64,000 bases of DNA, taken from NCBI GenBank assembly GCA_031769625.1, contig JAUIMM010000484.1, positions 1,240,001 to 1,304,000 of the forward strand. The letters run 5' to 3'. This document shows, piece after piece, positions 60,099-64,000 of this stretch. Source of the stretch: Taudactylus pleione. Lineage: Eukaryota > Chordata > Amphibia > Anura > Myobatrachidae. Position numbers and translations under genes: made by a program. Below the pieces are notes generated by a model, which saw nothing but the letters and a program-made list of their open reading frames with translations, had not been told where the DNA came from and did not search any database. The first letter of the stretch is position 1, and every line of letters starts with the position of its first letter.

Positions 60099-61437
60099 AG
60101 ATAAACTAAGAGAGACTCTGCACAGGATAGAAAATCTAACCCAAATAAAAAAAAAAAAACATTAATTACTGTAAAATGGAAAGAAACTCCTTTTCCATCA
60201 CCTGATTGGTGTTGCTCCCCAGGAGTAATAACAAAGTAAATGAACAATCTAATATTATCCTGTATAGCAGGATAACAAGAAAAACTCCTTTGTGGGGCAC
60301 TCTTATCTTCTAATTAGAAGAAAAACATATTTTATTCATAAAACATAACTTTTATTAAATATGCACCTAAAAGAGGATTTTTTTATATTTTTTGTTCACA
60401 TATACATACATTACACAATACATGCACTGTGGTATTTCTGAGCAAATATATTACCACAGAAAAAATATATAAGTAAATAGGATAGGCCTAGTAAAACTAA
60501 TTTATACATCGTATTAGTTATCCTATTACGTTTGTTCCCTTAATAGTTGAGTGGGAAAGAGAAGGCAAAATATAAGATATGCTTGTCACAAAAATCGTTC
60601 GTTAATATTATAAAGCAACTAGGCTATAGATATAAATATTTTTGCAAGCTATATTTAAAACCGGCGTCTGTAGGATTTACCAATTTATACTCTGTTGTCA
60701 TCTACAATTGGATCGGTCCTAATTATATCTCTTAGGGCTCTATTTATTAACATTATTTTTACTAAAATAAAGTGAAAAAGGGTGTTTTCACTCCCTTTTC
60801 ACATTATTTTAGTATCACCTAAAGTTACTACAGGGCATTTGGACTGCAGGTAAGGGTAATTAAGGGAGGGGGGTCGCAGGCGGGTCTGCGATCATGGGGG
60901 CGGGGCTTAGCACCGGGGGCGGGGCTTAGCAACGGTCGGTCGGCGCATGCGTCGGCACTTGTCACTGTATTTTTTACAAAAATACTGTGGTAGGTGTGCG
61001 GAGGGAATTCACAGGGACATAGCTTTATCGCATCTCTGTCCCTGCAAGGGATTTGTAGTAAATCCCTGTGATATTGCCTGAATTCGCAATGCAAATTCAG
61101 ACGGTAATATCACACTACAATCTGCATTACAAATGCGGATTGTAGTAAATAGAGCCCTTAGTATCGTTACTAGATTCAGTTCATGAGTCTCCAAAGAGTG
61201 CTCCAAATCATATTTATGAAGTAAGGGGAGGTCATTCAATCCCTGTGTTATGTTCTCCCAAATGGGTATATGTGAAAAAAATTATAAAAATTATGAAAAA
61301 TTCCTCTTTTAGGTGCATATTTAATAAAAGTTATGTTTTATGAATAAAATATTTTTTTCCTATAATTAGAAGATAAGAGTGCCCCCACAAAGGAGTTTTG
61401 CTTGTTATCCTGCTATACAGGATAATATTAGATTGTT
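60099..61437. mobile_element. 1.34-kb inserted element with 17-bp TSD
   Basis: Flanked by perfect 17-bp direct repeats CAGATATATCGGTATGT (60082-60098 and 61438-61454). Inverted arms of about 150 bp (from TGAACAATCTAATATTATCC near 60240 to its complement ending at 61438) enclose the middle. No coding frame. A duplication this long is unlike the short ones of most DNA transposons and more like retroposition. Confidence 0.8.
60735..61157. mobile_element. MITE, GGGCTCTATTTA ends, nested
   Basis: Left GGGCTCTATTTATTA and right GTAAATAGAGCCC are inverted; TTA flanks both sides (60732-60734 and 61158-61160). It sits inside the 60099-61437 element. The CTCTATTTA core recalls the 42589 MITE (GTCTATTTACTAA). 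Confidence 0.8.
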
Positions 61438-62352
61438 CAGATATATCGGTATGTCTGGCTGTGTGTATGGGTCGACATGCTGACCGCCCATATACTGGCT
61501 GCAGGGACTGCCAACACTGACATCAAAACTGGGTGGACAATTTTAAATGCACATCCAGCTATGATGTCTGGCCAGACATATTGAGCATCTGATTTGTGTG
61601 TATAGCTTACCAAATCGGCCACTCGGTCGGCGTGATATCTGGTCAGCTACTTTGTCAGGTAAGTGTGTACTCAGCTTATTATTTAGTTCCCTTTATTTCC
61701 TTAAGCTCTTCTTGGCCTGTGTACTGTCTTTGGCAGTAAAATAGTTACAGTTGGGGAAATAAATACAGTTATTCTCAATGTCTCCCATCTCTGTTATTCA
61801 GCCTGTTACCACAGTTACACATTTTAATAAGGCCTTTATATAATGAAACATTTGGTTTCATGGCCATATCTTGCCGTTATTATTTTCCAAACCAGTACAT
61901 TAAATTGAAAAGTGATACATGCAGAAGTCTACCAAATTCCAAGGACTTTATTATTTTATCTTGACTTTTAACCTTTATATGGCCCTGGTAAATGTTTCTA
62001 TGGCATATTATAAATACCATATCTATATGTTTTATTTGAGTAAATATGCAATAAAACCTCATTATTGCAAATATATATTCAACTTATGAATTAATTCGAA
62101 AAAAAATCTTACTTGTTTTTGGTTTTCATTGTTATGTAGAAAAAAATAATTATAAATTGTTTTTATTTTAGTAATTATATAATTATAGATATTTTCATTA
62201 CAAAACCTTATATTCAGCAAGTTATTGAAATATTCTGCAGTTTACAATTGTTTTCTTTAAGTCTGGTCTTAACTGACACTAAAATGAAGTACATTTAATA
62301 TAAAAGGTGATATTACTTATACTGTCCAATTCAGACTATTGATTCTTAATTA

Positions 62353-62353
62353 A

Positions 62354-62387
<34 letters not shown>
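62353..62387. repeat. (ATT)n microsatellite
   Basis: About 11-12 tandem ATT triplets. Confidence 0.9.
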
Positions 62388-62391
<4 letters not shown>

Positions 62392-64000
62392 TTTATTAAA
62401 TAATATGTCCATGTGATGAATAAAGTTTTCCATGCCAAAGAAGAAACAATTTCAAAAATAATTATGACAAATTAAAATAGCAAAACTGTAGCCCATTTTA
62501 GGTAAGGACATTTTATTAAATAACTATAATAATGGACTGACAGCAGAGTTTTGAACTAAAATACTAATTATATAAAACATAATTATTTTAAAGAATGTGT
62601 TTGGTAGAAACAGGCCAATGGTCATTCTACAAGAATAAATACATCTTTGATAAGATGGGATCTATAGTCAGACTAAACCACCAAGTGTTTGGCTTGCAAC
62701 TTTCTTTTATTTTTTATTTTTTTAATAATTACCACACACATTTGCTCTAATTGTAAAATGAAGAACTGTAACACAAAAAATGTCCTTCGTTGTGTATGCT
62801 CTAACTTCTACCTCACACATGTAAGATTCAACATTGAAATAATTATGCATATGTTGTGTCCTGCCTCCCGATAATGACATCACTGTTGTTACAGGGTTTG
62901 CTTGCCCTTGTCTGCTGGTGTTTGCAACATGCTCGACCTTTGCATGTGGCCAATTTTGCAGCTATCCAAACAAATGATGAATGGAACAAAATAATGAGGA
63001 TGCTGTTCACTTATAATTCTTCAACGACTCCGGTACCTTTCATCTGGATCTTTAGGTTCTGTGGGGTTCTGAATTTCCATTTTGTAATACTTTATTTAGA
63101 TAATTTCATTTTGATTTCCATGTGGTAATATTTATTATTTTTTTATATATATATATATTTTTACTTGGGCCCATGAAAACATTTTGAATTAATGGTAATA
63201 ACCTATTCCAAACATTTGTGGCATATGGTGGGGTTAATCTCCTTCTTTTTATACATTTAACTTATAATTTTATACAGTAAAAAGCTGCAATACAATTTTG
63301 GCCATCCAGCTCCCTCCCTGAAGAATTAAGGTGAAGAGCATTTTTTCATTAAAGTTTGGCTTTCCTTAGTAATTTTCTTTTTTTCTTATCTTATTTTTAA
63401 TATCTGTTGGCATGTTCTTGCATTGATGTGATTTGTTTGCCTGCCTAAACAGAACCCTTCCCCTCTGACAAGTGGAAATACCTATAGGGAATTTTTAGTG
63501 GTTGCACAGCATATGTAGTTTACGCTTTATACCCTTAATTATGTAAAAATACAAAAAAAGAGAAGGGGTGATTTTGACTTACATACATTTTTTGTTTCCA
63601 CTGCCACAGTTGGTGCCTGTTTATCAAATTTTCACATTGCACCCAGTCCTTGATTTGATGCATGAACTCATTACTATATGCCCCATGTGTTCCTTGTCAT
63701 GTTCTTCTTGCACATGTGCTGAATTATTATTAATTTTTTAATTCTTGCTTGTGGTGAGTCCATTGATTAGGACCTCTTAACAGAACTGAATGATCTGACT
63801 TTTGTGTGTTGTGCTCTTATTTGCTCCCACTGCTCTGAAAAGCTTAAGCACTGATTTGAAGCATGTATCACGTTTTTGGTAACCTAATTCATGTCATGGG
63901 GAGAGCTGAAAGGCCTAACAAGTCTAAAATATGTTTGACACTGGATGTGAATGAGAATAAGAACATTGATATTTCTCCTAGGGTTACATTCTGTATAAAA

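Larger units (their letters stand above)
59931..61676. mobile_element. MITE-like element split by a later insertion
   Basis: Left end TGCTGGGTTCATATTG preceded by TAA, right end GTGTGTACTCAGCT followed by TAT; the ends resemble those at 19875-20304 and 21176-21578. Element sequence is interrupted after CAGATATATCGGTATGT by the 60099-61437 insertion and resumes at 61455. Confidence 0.6.
59637..64000 (+). other. SGSM2 intron, partial
   Basis: After the nested elements at 59931-61676 the rest is A/T-rich with (ATT)n at 62353-62387 and a TA run near 63143-63160. I looked for the optional SGSM2 exon and the exon encoding the CESMKRQI region but saw neither. The 62850-63130 ORF resembles no SGSM2 sequence. 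Confidence 0.75.

Noticed and set aside
62856..63128. 90-codon frame (SCLPIMTSLLLQGLLALV...) as a possible exon.
   Set aside because: No similarity to the SGSM2 TBC region and no convincing acceptor/donor pair in phase.

Overview
This is a stretch of vertebrate nuclear DNA dominated by introns and repeats. Exon-intron structure with GT/AG splice sites, long introns, abundant short palindromic DNA transposons, an epsilon/gamma-like endogenous retrovirus, a Ty3/gypsy element and a Tc1/mariner copy all point to a vertebrate. The richness in non-autonomous DNA transposons and the intron sizes suggest an amphibian, most likely a frog. That assignment is inference; nothing in the window fixes the species.

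The only host gene I can support is on the + strand: an interior part of SGSM2 (small G protein signalling modulator 2, RUTBC1). Nine consecutive exons (6804-6965, 13422-13489, 14542-14690, 16857-16991, 18755-18879, 40549-40616, 40937-41097, 41942-42074, 59502-59636) join in phase with no internal stop. Together they encode about 378 residues: the C-terminal part of the RUN domain, a Ser-rich linker and the PH-like Rab-binding region. The first exons (protein N-terminus) must lie left of the window and the TBC RabGAP exons to its right. Two introns are very large: 18880-40548 (21.7 kb) and 42075-59501 (17.4 kb).

The repeats are layered. Introns up to 18.7 kb hold many fold-back elements (MITEs), including a GGGCCTGATTCAG family with 3-bp target duplications and PIF/Harbinger-like elements flanked by TAA or TTA. 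The 21.7-kb intron holds more MITEs, a hAT-type MITE with an exact 8-bp duplication, three copies of a GTCGACAT-rich repeat, a 1.9-kb transposon with ~70-bp terminal inverted repeats, and an antisense endogenous retrovirus (about 31455-39244). The retrovirus has two long LTRs, a broken gag, a mostly deleted pol and a shortened env.

The 17.4-kb intron is a nest. An ACATACCTC-type minisatellite appears at 44.6, 49.35-50.3 and 56.35-56.5 kb, and seems to be one array split by a decayed gypsy element plus Tc1 copy on one side and by a transposon of about 6 kb on the other. Inside that 6-kb transposon sits a 4.7-kb satellite with a 21-bp unit, showing a 363-bp higher-order duplication. The last 4 kb (downstream of 59636) contains a three-level nest of MITE-like insertions with a perfect 17-bp target duplication, then AT-rich intron sequence. 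I found no prokaryotic-type system, no CRISPR array and no RNA gene beyond tRNA-derived SINE relics.
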